Below, in pieces: positions 1-8,094 of a DNA stretch of 64,000 nucleotides (the stretch's first letter is position 1; each line of letters opens with the position of its first letter). Position numbers and translations under genes: made by a program. The notes beneath the pieces are model-generated. The model searched no databases and had not been told where the DNA came from. It worked only from the letters and a program-made list of their open reading frames with translations. Source of the DNA: CAWCAW01 sp963793645. GTDB lineage: Bacteria; Actinomycetota; Acidimicrobiia; Acidimicrobiales; UBA8190. The stretch is taken from positions 1 to 64,000 of the forward strand of contig CAWCAW010000006.1 in the NCBI GenBank assembly GCA_963793645.1, given 5' to 3'.

Positions 1-657
1 ACCAGCCTGCACCGCCTCGGCGATGGTGTGCACCGGTTGCAGCTGTAGCATCAACGCCACGTCACCGAACTGCAGGTCGGCATCGACCAGCACGACCGGC
101 TGAATGGTCCGCTTGGCCAGCGACACGGCCACGTTGATGGCCACAACGGATTTGCCGGTGCCGCCCTTGGTGCCGCACACCGTGATGACACGTCCTTGGG
201 CCACCGTGGATGCGCCCCGACTGGCGGGAGCCTCCGCCTGCTGGTCGGGTTGGCGCACCAACCGGGCGATGGTCCGAGACACGGCTTCGCGCAGCTCGTC
301 GTCGGCGGCCGAGGCCGGCACGACATCGTCGAGCCCGGCCCGCAGTGCCTGCTTGAGGACATCGGCGTTCAGCTCGTGGACGATCATGATGGCGCCTACG
401 CCGGTGCGGAAAGCCTGCAGACCGTTGAGGTTCTCGATGACCTCCTCAGGGGGCTCGGTGGGTCCGAAAATCACGACGATGGGCGTCGTCGAGTCGGCCA
501 CCTGCATGAGTCCCTGGAGGTCCTCACACGCCACGGCGTCGAATTCGAGCTTCCGTATGTGCTCGGTCAGGATCGTCCGGACGACCTCGTTGGAGTCCAC
601 AACGCTGACGACGATGTGGTCCTCTTCGGGGATCGGCCGCGGAAGTGCTTGCGCCAT
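1..657 (-). CDS. cpaE: CpaE/TadZ-like pilus assembly ATPase (partial, C-terminus off the window)
   Basis: The reading frame opens at ATG 657 and runs off the left edge after 219 residues with no stop. Residues about 13-130 look like a degenerate response-receiver domain. Residues 157-219 begin a MinD/ParA-type ATPase, with the deviant Walker A KGGTGKS at 164-170 and VDADLQFGD at 191-199. CpaE/TadZ proteins of this architecture localise Flp/Tad pilus assembly at the membrane. The gene lies 3 bases downstream of cpaB on the same strand, which supports the pilus assignment. The catalytic C-terminal half is not visible, so activity cannot be judged. Confidence 0.85.
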   Translation of the reverse strand, partial: MAQALPRPIPEEDHIVVSVVDSNEVVRTILTEHIRKLEFDAVACEDLQGLMQVADSTTPIVVIFGPTEPPEEVIENLNGLQAFRTGVGAIMIVHELNADVLKQALRAGLDDVVPASAADDELREAVSRTIARLVRQPDQQAEAPASRGASTVAQGRVITVCGTKGGTGKSVVAINVAVSLAKRTIQPVVLVDADLQFGDVALMLQLQPVHTIAEAVQAG

Positions 658-660
658 GGC

Positions 661-1410
661 TTAGCTCGCAGCCTGGGAACCTGAAAGGAAGTTCCCCGTG
701 GTGGCCGACGGCACCGTCACCACCGGGTTGCCCGGCGGCACGAGGAGCATGTACAGCCCGAGGCTCTCTTGCTGCGCCAGCGCGATACGCGTCGCCTCGG
801 CCGGGTTGACGGCCACGGTGAACAGCCCACTTGTGTTGGCTTGCGTGGTAGGTGTCGAGGCGTCGGTCTGCACGTTGGTACCCACGTTCGTCGTGCTCTG
901 CCCGATGGCCAAGATGGGCACGTTCTGCAGCAGCGTGCTCTCCTGGTTGTTCACCGTGACCAGCAGGTCCACCTTGTCGCCGGGGACCTCGAGGTCAGCC
1001 ACGCCGTGCACGGGGTCTTCGGAGATGGTGACAGCCACGTCCCCAGCCGGAATGAGCTGGGAGAAGCTGTTGACCGCCGCGAGGGGGTTCACGAACATCG
1101 ACGACACCAGCACCTGGCCGACGGCGTAGTTGGAGATGGCCTCCTTGCCGTTGATCGAGTTCAGGTTGGTCACCGCTGACGGGGGCCGGAACTTGCGGGG
1201 CAGGCTCTCCTGCTGGAGATAGCCACCACTGATGGCCTCGGCGCCGGTCAACGAGCGCGGCAGGGTCTTGCTCACCACGTAGGCCGGGACGAGCTTGGCT
1301 CCGTGGTACGCCTGCTTCTGCGCGTTGTTGAGGAACACATAGCTCAGCACGGCGGCCAATACGCCGACAGCAACCGCGACCGCGACCACGATGGTCCGTT
1401 TGGGTGTCAT
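661..1410 (-). CDS. cpaB: Flp pilus assembly protein CpaB/RcpC
   Basis: This is a 249-residue protein with an N-terminal membrane segment (about residues 5-24) followed by a SAF-like region (about 40-100) and a beta-rich periplasmic part, the layout of CpaB/RcpC. CpaB helps assemble the Tad pilus secretin on the outer side of the membrane. The start ATG at 1410 is preceded by GGGAGG at good spacing. The same frame stays open upstream to 1746, but that extension is arginine-rich and unconvincing. The Ser/Thr/Gln-rich stretch near residue 195 looks like a flexible linker. cpaE follows after 3 bases, so the two are probably one operon continuing past the window edge. Confidence 0.8.
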   Translation of the reverse strand: MTPKRTIVVAVAVAVGVLAAVLSYVFLNNAQKQAYHGAKLVPAYVVSKTLPRSLTGAEAISGGYLQQESLPRKFRPPSAVTNLNSINGKEAISNYAVGQVLVSSMFVNPLAAVNSFSQLIPAGDVAVTISEDPVHGVADLEVPGDKVDLLVTVNNQESTLLQNVPILAIGQSTTNVGTNVQTDASTPTTQANTSGLFTVAVNPAEATRIALAQQESLGLYMLLVPPGNPVVTVPSATTGNFLSGSQAAS

Positions 1411-1549
1411 CCCGTCCTCCCTCGTACCGACCGGCTCCTGCCACGCACGTGAAACGCCGGAGGCGCTTCGCTGAGACAGGAATCCATCGCCATAGTGCGG
1501 GTCGAAGAGGCACTTGACAATGCCTACAGAGGCAAATGAGTCCCAGGAC

Positions 1550-2818
1550 CTACCTACGAATTTCGAGAACGGCCTTTTCCTCGGGCAGGTCCACCGCAAC
1601 GGGCCCCAGCGAGCCCGAATCGGCTGCCGCGCCAGCGCTTCGCAGAGACCACAGCCACGTGCCGGTGCCAACGGCCACGAGGACGTCGCGGGCCAAAAAC
1701 GCCAGCGTGATGGTGACATCCACCGCGTGGCTGGGATACCCGACACGTTCGGCCGTGGAGGCGTACGGGTAGATGGCCAGGTTGATCACACAAGCCGCCA
1801 CCCACGAGGCCCGTACTCGATACAGCGCCCACAGCGGCATCAGCCAGATCAGGTACTGCACCGACAACACCTTTCCACCCACTACGGCCAAGGTGAGCGT
1901 GGCCAGGCACACGGCCTCGAGCGGCAACCGACCCCGGAGCTGGACTCGCCACAGGGCGACACACGCGATCACCGCCGCGATGACGACCACGGTCGATATG
2001 GGTGCGGCCACCGAATTGAAGACATTGAGGCTGTGAGACGTGTTGATCCAGCGGGTGCTGCGCCAATCGAGCAGAAGCGACAGACCGGCTGCCAGGCTGC
2101 CCACCTCGGTGGGGCGGTGCACGTAGAAGTGCGCCACGTTGAGCAGCGCGCCCGGGTCGAACAGCGCCGGCGCGGCAGCGATGACCACCAAGCCGCCTGC
2201 CACCCAGACCAGGCGCTTGATCGGGAGGCGACCGTCTTTACGCCACTCGGCGATGAAGAAGGCGGGCCAGAACACAGCCGGAAACAGCTTCAGGGCAAAG
2301 CCCACCGTGCTCCACGTCCACGCCGCTGACCACCGCCCCCCTTTGGCGGCTCGCAACGAAAACAAGGCGGCCGCGGTGGCGAAAATGTCGTATCGGCCTG
2401 CCACCACCATGACCGATCCGAGGGCCAGATAGGCCACCAGACGCCGGGAGCTGGCGACGTCCCAGCCGGTGATCGAGGCGCCCTGGTAACTCGTGATCAG
2501 TGCGAGCAGGCCGATCCCAGCCAACACGGCGAAAGCCCACGGGTAGGCCAGCGGGATGAGCAACGGCAACAGGAAGATGACCAGTGCCGGGGCCGGGTAC
2601 TCCGACGGCAGGCGGTGCAACAACGGTGCCGTCAACGCCGCGTGCGCGTAGGTCGAATACTCGGTGACGTCGCCGGGATGCAGCAATGTGACTGAGACCA
2701 CCGTGGCCAGCGCCCACACGAAGAGCCCAGGCACGACGACAGGGCGCCATTGCCCACGCAATGTCTCGCTGACAGCTTCCAGGCGAGCCCGGATCGCCGG
2801 TGTGCTCAGCCGCACCAT
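1550..2818 (-). CDS. GT87-like polytopic membrane glycosyltransferase
   Basis: About 422 residues with roughly ten hydrophobic segments and short polar loops. The first loop after TM1 carries acidic and aromatic residues (GDVTEYSTYAHAA, then PSEYPAPAL), as expected of GT-C/GT87 (DUF2029) polyprenyl-phosphate-mannose-dependent transferases. Such enzymes add mannose or arabinose to envelope glycolipids or glycans on the outer face of the membrane. The start is set at ATG 2818, which has GGGAGG eight bases upstream; an ATG at 2851 is possible but lacks this. The acceptor cannot be inferred from the neighbours. Family placement is by pattern only. Confidence 0.6.
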   Translation of the reverse strand: MVRLSTPAIRARLEAVSETLRGQWRPVVVPGLFVWALATVVSVTLLHPGDVTEYSTYAHAALTAPLLHRLPSEYPAPALVIFLLPLLIPLAYPWAFAVLAGIGLLALITSYQGASITGWDVASSRRLVAYLALGSVMVVAGRYDIFATAAALFSLRAAKGGRWSAAWTWSTVGFALKLFPAVFWPAFFIAEWRKDGRLPIKRLVWVAGGLVVIAAAPALFDPGALLNVAHFYVHRPTEVGSLAAGLSLLLDWRSTRWINTSHSLNVFNSVAAPISTVVVIAAVIACVALWRVQLRGRLPLEAVCLATLTLAVVGGKVLSVQYLIWLMPLWALYRVRASWVAACVINLAIYPYASTAERVGYPSHAVDVTITLAFLARDVLVAVGTGTWLWSLRSAGAAADSGSLGPVAVDLPEEKAVLEIRR

Positions 2819-2889
2819 GTGCTCGCCCTCCCGAGGATGGCATCGGCGCACCGCCGGCCACCTCTGAAGCGTCTCGCCACCTCATTTCC

Positions 2890-2925
2890 TGGTGGCTTCA
2901 CCGCAATTCGATGGTGGCGTCACCG
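2890..2925. repeat. Imperfect 14-bp direct repeat in the gap between two minus-strand genes
   Basis: The motif TGGTGGCTTCACCG (2890-2903) recurs as TGGTGGCGTCACCG (2912-2925). One base differs and the copies are 22 bases apart, about two helical turns. It lies in the 164-bp gap upstream of the GT87-like gene. It could be a pair of regulator sites; nothing else was seen in this gap. Confidence 0.3.
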
Positions 2926-2982
2926 AACGCCGCTGTCAACGACCTTCAGCGCGACGGTCCCATGGGCGCCTACCGGCGGCCC

Positions 2983-3801
2983 CTACGGCCGGTGCAGCAT
3001 CGGGTGCTGACGGGCGAGAACGGGCAAGAGCGCGGCGCGCGGCGTGAGGTAGCCCAGATACGCGCCGATGCGATTCGCCCTGCCGGGGATGGCCACGGGC
3101 CGCCCCTCTTCGAGACCCCGCACGCCTACGGCGGCCACGTCGGCGGCGGACTCCCACATGAATTTCGGCAGCGAATTCTCGGATTCCTCGACCGTGAACC
3201 CGGCCATCTCGGCGAACTCCGTCTTCACCGGCCCGGGGCACAGGACCGTGCACGTGACGCCGGTGCCCTTCAGTTCCTCGCGCAACGCCTGGCTGTAAGA
3301 CAACACGAACGCCTTGGCCGCTCCGTAGCCGGCCTGGCCCGGCAAGGGCTGGAAGGCGGCCGTCGATGCCACATTGAGCACGGCGCCACGACCACATTCG
3401 ACCATCCCAGGCACAAAGAGACTGCACAGATCGGCGACCGCCTCGACGTCGGTGCGGATCATGGACACCTCGGCTCGATGGTCGCTGCGGTGCACCGGAC
3501 CGGTGGTGCTGAACCCGGCGTTGTTGACGAGCACGGCGACGTCAAGGCCGCGCTCATCGAGCGTCGACACCATCGCGGCGCGCGCCGCCGCGTCACTGAC
3601 GTCGGCCACCAACGTCTCGGCGCGCACGGCGTAGGTGGAGACGAGCTGCTGCGCCAGCTGCTCCAAGCGGTCGGCCCGCCGGGCCACCAGGGTCACGCCG
3701 TGGCCACGTTTGGCCAGCTCACGGGCAATTTCTGTGCCGATGCCGGATGAGGCACCGGTCACCAGACATGTGGAGGACTCGGTCGGTTGAGGAAGAGCCA
3801 T
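2983..3801 (-). CDS. Short-chain dehydrogenase/reductase (classical SDR)
   Basis: A 272-residue NAD(P)-dependent oxidoreductase. The N-terminal Rossmann motif TGASSGIG binds the cofactor, NNAG is present, and the catalytic Ser (NVAST) and YGAAK give the classical Ser-Tyr-Lys set. An Arg-rich position after beta-2 (VARRADRLEQ) suggests NADP preference. Length and order match SDRs often annotated as short-chain acyl or steroid dehydrogenases. The substrate is unknown. It is separated from the downstream glycosyltransferase by 164 bases and is divergent from the metallopeptidase gene. Confidence 0.85.
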   Translation of the reverse strand: MALPQPTESSTCLVTGASSGIGTEIARELAKRGHGVTLVARRADRLEQLAQQLVSTYAVRAETLVADVSDAAARAAMVSTLDERGLDVAVLVNNAGFSTTGPVHRSDHRAEVSMIRTDVEAVADLCSLFVPGMVECGRGAVLNVASTAAFQPLPGQAGYGAAKAFVLSYSQALREELKGTGVTCTVLCPGPVKTEFAEMAGFTVEESENSLPKFMWESAADVAAVGVRGLEEGRPVAIPGRANRIGAYLGYLTPRAALLPVLARQHPMLHRP

Positions 3802-3969
3802 GCGCCGATGGTACGGGGGATTGGCCCGGCCAACCGAGTGTCGACCCCCACTGCATAGGTCGCTTTGGCGCGGCCGTTGGTGGCGCCGCCGGGGGACCTT
3901 TCAATAATGCTGTGTGACAAAGGGCGATTGCCTCTATCGAATGTCACAACGCCGCGCCATTATCGGGTC

Positions 3970-4491
3970 ATGGACAAACGCGTGGCTCGTCCGCCGGTGG
4001 AGGTGCGCACAAGCCCGCGCCGGCGCAAGACGGCAAGCGCTTTTTGGCAAGACGGCCGAGTGGTGGTGGTCCTGCCCGCTCGACTCCCACGCGCCGATCG
4101 GGTCGAGCTCGTCGAGGGGTTGGTGCAACGCGTCCTCGCTCAGCGCCCTTCGGTCACTGCGTCTGACCGTGATTTGGCCAAGCGGGCCGCCGCCCTGGCC
4201 GATCAGTACCTCGATGGTGTGCAGCCCCGCTCCATCAGGTGGGTCGACAACCAGAACAAGCGGTGGGGGTCATGTACCTCGGGCACCCGCGAGATCCGCA
4301 TCTCCGAGCGCCTGCGGGGGGTGCCCGGCTGGGTGCTCGACGCCGTGCTGGTGCACGAGCTCGCCCACCTCATCGAACCAAGCCATTCAGCTCGATTTCG
4401 CCGGCTGGCCGATCGCTTTGCCCGCATGGAAGAGGCCGACACCTTTCTCGCCGGCTACGCCCTAGGGCTCGAGTACACGCCGAACCCCTGA
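3970..4491 (+). CDS. YgjP-type (DUF45/M48-like) metallopeptidase
   Basis: About 173 residues. The motif VLVHELAHLIEPSHSARF supplies the HExxH zinc ligands and a third His downstream. WVDNQNKRWGSCTSGTREIRIS, just before it, is the typical YgjP/DUF45 signature. These proteins resemble SprT and M48 peptidases and are thought to be cytosolic metal-dependent hydrolases; the physiological substrate is not known. The start is taken at ATG 3970 because the residues encoded upstream (open to 3865) are not family-like. It is divergent from the SDR gene, so a promoter probably lies in 3802-3969. Confidence 0.8.
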   Translation: MDKRVARPPVEVRTSPRRRKTASAFWQDGRVVVVLPARLPRADRVELVEGLVQRVLAQRPSVTASDRDLAKRAAALADQYLDGVQPRSIRWVDNQNKRWGSCTSGTREIRISERLRGVPGWVLDAVLVHELAHLIEPSHSARFRRLADRFARMEEADTFLAGYALGLEYTPNP

Positions 4492-4522
4492 CGCCCGGCG
4501 TCGGCGCCTGGTGCCGGCGGCA

Positions 4523-4612
4523 TCAGAGTCGTGGTGTCGGTCGTGCGTAGGACCAGCGCGTAATGGCGAGAGCGACGCGCACTTGGCGATAGATGTGGGT
4601 GACCTTGGTCAT
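4523..4612 (-). CDS. Possible 29-residue small protein with a strong ribosome site
   Basis: ATG 4612 is preceded by GGGAGGTCAC, an excellent ribosome-binding site, and opens a basic 29-residue frame (starting MTKVTHIYRQVRVAL and ending at TGA 4523). It lies in a 283-base stretch with no other gene, just downstream of a C-rich tract on its own strand. I do not recognise the peptide. It could be a real small protein, a leader peptide or chance. Confidence 0.3.
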   Translation of the reverse strand: MTKVTHIYRQVRVALAITRWSYARPTPRL

Positions 4613-4623
4613 GTGACCTCCCT

Positions 4624-4639
4624 GGGGGGGGTGGGGGGG
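4624..4639. repeat. Two adjacent G-runs (G8-T-G7)
   Basis: On the plus strand, eight G residues (4624-4631), one T, then seven G residues (4633-4639). The tract lies immediately upstream of the ribosome site of the small minus-strand frame. Such a tract can form a G-quadruplex and is also a common place for sequencing-length errors. Confidence 0.6.
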
Positions 4640-4774
4640 TAACACCAAGGCTACGGACTCGATATGAATACGCCGTATCGGGCTTGTGACGTGTGGATGA
4701 ACGAGGTGCCAAAGAGGACAACCACCTCACAACAAACGCCGCTACTGCGCGGTAAGCGCGCCTCGTCGAGCGAT

Positions 4775-5912
4775 TTAGTGCGGCGCGTCGAGCACGGCCG
4801 ACGCCACCAACTCCTCGAGATCAGCGCGTGTCCCACCACGTCACTTGCAGCTGCTTGGCCCGACGGAAGTACAGCTGAATGTCGAACTCGACGGTGAAGC
4901 CGATACCTCCGAAGACTTGTTGGGCCATGGCCGTCACGTTGCGGAACGTCTGGCAGGCGAACAACTTGGCCATGGGAGCCAGTGCCGCCACCGAGCGGTC
5001 CGTTGCGCTCGCCCAGGCCGCCTCGTGCACGAGGGTGGTGCCGCCGTCCACGGTGGTCACCGCATCAGCCAGATAATGCGCGATGGCCTGGAAGGCGCCT
5101 AAGGGCTTGTCGAACTGATGACGGTCCTTGGCGTATTGCACGGTGATGTCCAGCGCGTACTGGGCGCCCCCCATGGCTTGGGCGGCCAGCAAGATACAGG
5201 CGTCGTGCATGACGGCGTCCCACGTTTCCCATCCCGATGCCGCCGGTCCGATCCGATCGGCTTCGGTCACCTTGACGGCGTCGAGGTCGACGCGGTATTG
5301 GGCGTCGGACGCGATGCTCATCTGCTGGGTCAAAGTCACACCCGGCGCGGTGGGGTCGACGATGAAGAGGTCGACGGCATCGTCGGCATCGTCGGTGCGG
5401 GCCAGCACCACCAACCGGCTGGCCACCTTGGCAAAAGCGACGTGGCGTTTCGTGCCCGACAGCTCCCACCCGCTTCCCGAGCGCACCGCCCGCATCTGCA
5501 CACCTTTGGGACCGAAGCCGTTCTCGGGCTCCATCCACGCCACCGAGAAGATCGTCTGGCCCGACGCCAGCGCCGGCAACCACTGCTCCTTGAGTTCGGT
5601 ACTCCCGGCCCGGGCCAGCGCTCCCCCACCGAGTACCGTGCTCACCAGATGCGGGGTGGGCACGATGCCGCGACCCAACTCCTCGTAGAGCACGACCCCT
5701 TCGACGGCGGTCATGGACGCGCCGCCGTATTCCTCGGGAAGGAGCATTCCGATGACGTCCAACGCACCGAGTTGCTTCCACAGCTCGGTGGAGTACCCCA
5801 CCGGATCGTCCTCGAGGTCGCGCACCACTGACAGCGGGCTGTAGGTGCTGCACACGCCGCGCACCGTCTGGCGCAGCATGTCCTGCTCGGAGGTGAAGTC
5901 GAGGTCGAGCAC
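4775..5912 (-). CDS. Acyl-CoA dehydrogenase, smaller partner type (C-terminal frameshift)
   Basis: A flavin acyl-CoA dehydrogenase of about 378 residues if the frame is restored. It opens with GTG 5912 (start VLDLDFTSEQDML), three bases after the preceding gene. The mid-domain and C-terminal helices match FadE-type enzymes, ending QQVFGGIGFTVEFDIQLYFR. The plain frame stops at TGA 4821 after WWDTR. In the next frame the sequence continues DLEELVASAVLDAPH to TAA 4775, the usual family ending. One extra base near 4823 explains this. The usual catalytic Glu is not evident, as in the smaller subunits of actinobacterial heteromeric dehydrogenases (ChsE1/FadE28 type). It is the last gene of a coupled five-gene operon. 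Confidence 0.8.
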
Positions 5913-5915
5913 GGA

Positions 5916-6431
5916 TCAGCTCCTGATATCGGGCGCAGGCGAGGGCTGCGGCTTCCATTGATCCCCGCGGCGGTGCCACGGGTTGTCCTCGGCGTGGACC
6001 GGCACGGCCACGCGGGCATCGCACGAGCTCTTGACGTCGCCGTCCACCGACAGCGTGATGTCCACACCGACCCAACCGCACCCCACGTCGTCGGTGCCGA
6101 CGTGGTCCACCACGCCGGCCAACATCATGGTGTCGCCGGGGAATACCGAGTCGCGCATCTTGAACAGGACCTGTCCCATGCGGCCGTGCGGGCCGGTCCA
6201 ATCGGTGAGGTAGCGCTCGAACCAGGCCGCCATGTTGGGCGTGTTCAAGAAGATGTCGCGTGTGCCGTTGCGATGCAGCGCGAAGTCCTTGTCGTGGTGC
6301 ATGGGCCGCCAGTCGCGACTGGCCAGTGCTCCCAGCACGACCGTGGTGGCGCTCACCTCCACGAGCAGATCGGGAAGGCGATCGCCCTCGGCCACTTCTC
6401 CGAGGAGCAACGTGGGCACGATGATGCTCAT
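5916..6431 (-). CDS. MaoC-family hydratase/dehydratase (hotdog)
   Basis: 171 residues with a single hotdog fold. The segment RDWRPMHHDKDFA carries the Asp/His hydratase signature of MaoC enzymes, which add water to trans-2-enoyl-CoA. The ATG overlaps the stop of the upstream hotdog gene as ATGA, so the two are translationally coupled. Actinobacterial steroid enoyl-CoA hydratases are often heteromers of two such half-proteins; the pair here fits that pattern. The substrate is inferred only from context. Confidence 0.8.
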   Translation of the reverse strand: MSIIVPTLLLGEVAEGDRLPDLLVEVSATTVVLGALASRDWRPMHHDKDFALHRNGTRDIFLNTPNMAAWFERYLTDWTGPHGRMGQVLFKMRDSVFPGDTMMLAGVVDHVGTDDVGCGWVGVDITLSVDGDVKSSCDARVAVPVHAEDNPWHRRGDQWKPQPSPAPDIRS

Positions 6432-6943
6432 GGCGCGTCCTGGCGACGGCGGTAGCCGAAGCCGGTGTAAGTCTCCACACCCACCACCTCGCCGTGCTGA
6501 TTGGCGTACTCCACATCAATCACCCAGAAGCGGCCCGTGCCCAGCTTGGTGGTCTTCTCATCGGACACCGAGCGCAGGTACTGGCGCGTCGAGAGCAGAT
6601 CACCGGGCCGCACGGGCTCGTAGAAGGTCATGGTGTTGTCGGTCATGACGGCCTCGGGCAGTCCGAGTCGCTCCTTTAAGTCGAAGTGCACCTGCAGCGG
6701 CAGCCGAGCCCCGCGTGGTCCCGGAGACCAGTGATGAGGGCGGAACCACACCGACAACATGGTGGGCGGTGCGATAGGCCCGTCGGTGATGGCCTTGGCG
6801 GTGGCGTGGTCCCAGAACAACGGATTGCCGTTCTCCACCGACGCACACGTCGTCCAGATGTAGCCACGCTCGACAGGGAAGTCGCCCGTCTCCTCGTACT
6901 GGGGGACGCCGATCAACCCCCGCACATCGTCGATAACTGTCAT
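6428..6943 (-). CDS. FAS1-type/MaoC-like N-terminal hotdog dehydratase
   Basis: 171 residues starting at ATG 6943, which overlaps the stop of the CaiB gene as ATGA. The sequence has the hotdog features of FAS1-like dehydratase domains (DNTMTFYEPVRPGDLL and an FWVIDVEYANQHGEVV strand pair) but lacks the clear catalytic Asp-His of its downstream neighbour. It is therefore probably the non-catalytic or substrate-shaping partner in a two-subunit enoyl-CoA hydratase. The frame stays open far upstream inside the CaiB gene; that part is a shadow. Confidence 0.75.
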   Translation of the reverse strand: MTVIDDVRGLIGVPQYEETGDFPVERGYIWTTCASVENGNPLFWDHATAKAITDGPIAPPTMLSVWFRPHHWSPGPRGARLPLQVHFDLKERLGLPEAVMTDNTMTFYEPVRPGDLLSTRQYLRSVSDEKTTKLGTGRFWVIDVEYANQHGEVVGVETYTGFGYRRRQDAP

Positions 6944-8094
6944 GCGGCCACCCCCTTGCGGCGAAGCTCGGCTACCGCGGCGGCATCGATGCCGGCCGCG
7001 GCGAGCAGCGCGTCGGTGTCGGTGGTCTCCGCGGCGCGTACCGTCACCGGCTCGTTCAGCTTCGGCATGCCGGCCATGACCGCACCCACCTGCGCGAACG
7101 ATGCCCCGTCGGGGCCTCGGGCCTCCACCATGGCGTGGCGAGCCGCGAACTGCATGTCCTCGGACAACTCGGCCACCTCGCTCACCGGGGCCACGCACGT
7201 GTCGGCCCCACCGAGCAGCGCCGCCCACTCGTCACGCCGTCGCGTCGACAGCGCCTTGGACAACGCAGCGCGCAGGTCGTCTTGGGCGTCGTCGTCGTAC
7301 TGCTTGTCCGCCCACTGCTCGAGGTCGAGCAGCCGGCACAAGTTGGCGAAGAACTTGGGCTCGATGGCGGCCACGGCCAGCCACTTGCCGTCGGCGGTGG
7401 CGTAGGTGTCGTAGCAGGCGTAGCGACCGCTCAACACGTCATGCCCCGGTCCCGGCAAGGCGCCGGTGGCCAGGTGCTCGTCGACGCTGAGGGACATGAG
7501 CCACAGGACCCCGTCGGCCACCGACACGTCGAGGAAGGTGCCCTTGCCGGTGCTGTGGCGAGCGAACAACGCCGCACAGATGGCCAGGGCGGCCTGCATC
7601 CCGCCGGCGGCGGCGTCGGCGATGGTGGCCCCGGGAATGGGTGGTCCCCCATCAGCACGTCGCTGACTGGAGGCCAGATATCCCCCGACGGCCAGGTAAT
7701 TGAGATCGTGTCCGGCCCACCCCAGGCGCGGACCCTCTTGGCCGTATCCCGATGTGGAGCAGTACACGATGGCGGGGTTGCGGGCCTGCACCGCCTCGTA
7801 GCCGATGCCCAGGCGATCAACGACACCGGGGCGAAAGCTCTCCACCATCACATCGGCGCGCGCCGCCAAGGCCAACAAGGCGTCACGCCCATCGGTGTCG
7901 CGCACGTCCAGCGCCACACGCTTGTAGGCGCGCCCGGCGCCGTAGGAGAACCACGGCGCCGTCGTGGCGGCGTTGGCGCTCCCGGGTACGGGGACCACCT
8001 TCACCACCGTGGCGCCATAGTCGGCCAACAGGCGCGTGGCGCGCGCGGCGGGACCCACACTCGAAAGGTCGAGGACCGTTACACCGGCGAGCAT
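6940..8094 (-). CDS. CaiB/BaiF family CoA-transferase (alpha-methylacyl-CoA racemase-like)
   Basis: 384 residues of a type III CoA-transferase. The N-terminal nucleotide-binding motif (LLADYGATVVKVVPVPG), FSYGAGRAYKRVALDV and GYGQEGPRLGWAGHDLNYLAVGG match the family. The Asp in GHDLNY corresponds to the catalytic Asp of CaiB and alpha-methylacyl-CoA racemases. The product either moves CoA between acids or inverts 2-methyl stereocentres, as needed for branched side chains such as steroid or isoprenoid tails. Its ATG shares one base with the stop of the upstream dehydrogenase and its stop overlaps the next start, so it sits inside a coupled operon. Confidence 0.85.
   Translation of the reverse strand: MLAGVTVLDLSSVGPAARATRLLADYGATVVKVVPVPGSANAATTAPWFSYGAGRAYKRVALDVRDTDGRDALLALAARADVMVESFRPGVVDRLGIGYEAVQARNPAIVYCSTSGYGQEGPRLGWAGHDLNYLAVGGYLASSQRRADGGPPIPGATIADAAAGGMQAALAICAALFARHSTGKGTFLDVSVADGVLWLMSLSVDEHLATGALPGPGHDVLSGRYACYDTYATADGKWLAVAAIEPKFFANLCRLLDLEQWADKQYDDDAQDDLRAALSKALSTRRRDEWAALLGGADTCVAPVSEVAELSEDMQFAARHAMVEARGPDGASFAQVGAVMAGMPKLNEPVTVRAAETTDTDALLAAAGIDAAAVAELRRKGVAA

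Noticed and set aside
4651..4839. A 62-residue minus-strand frame
   Set aside because: It overlaps the true C-terminal end of the dehydrogenase in a different frame and has no ribosome site.
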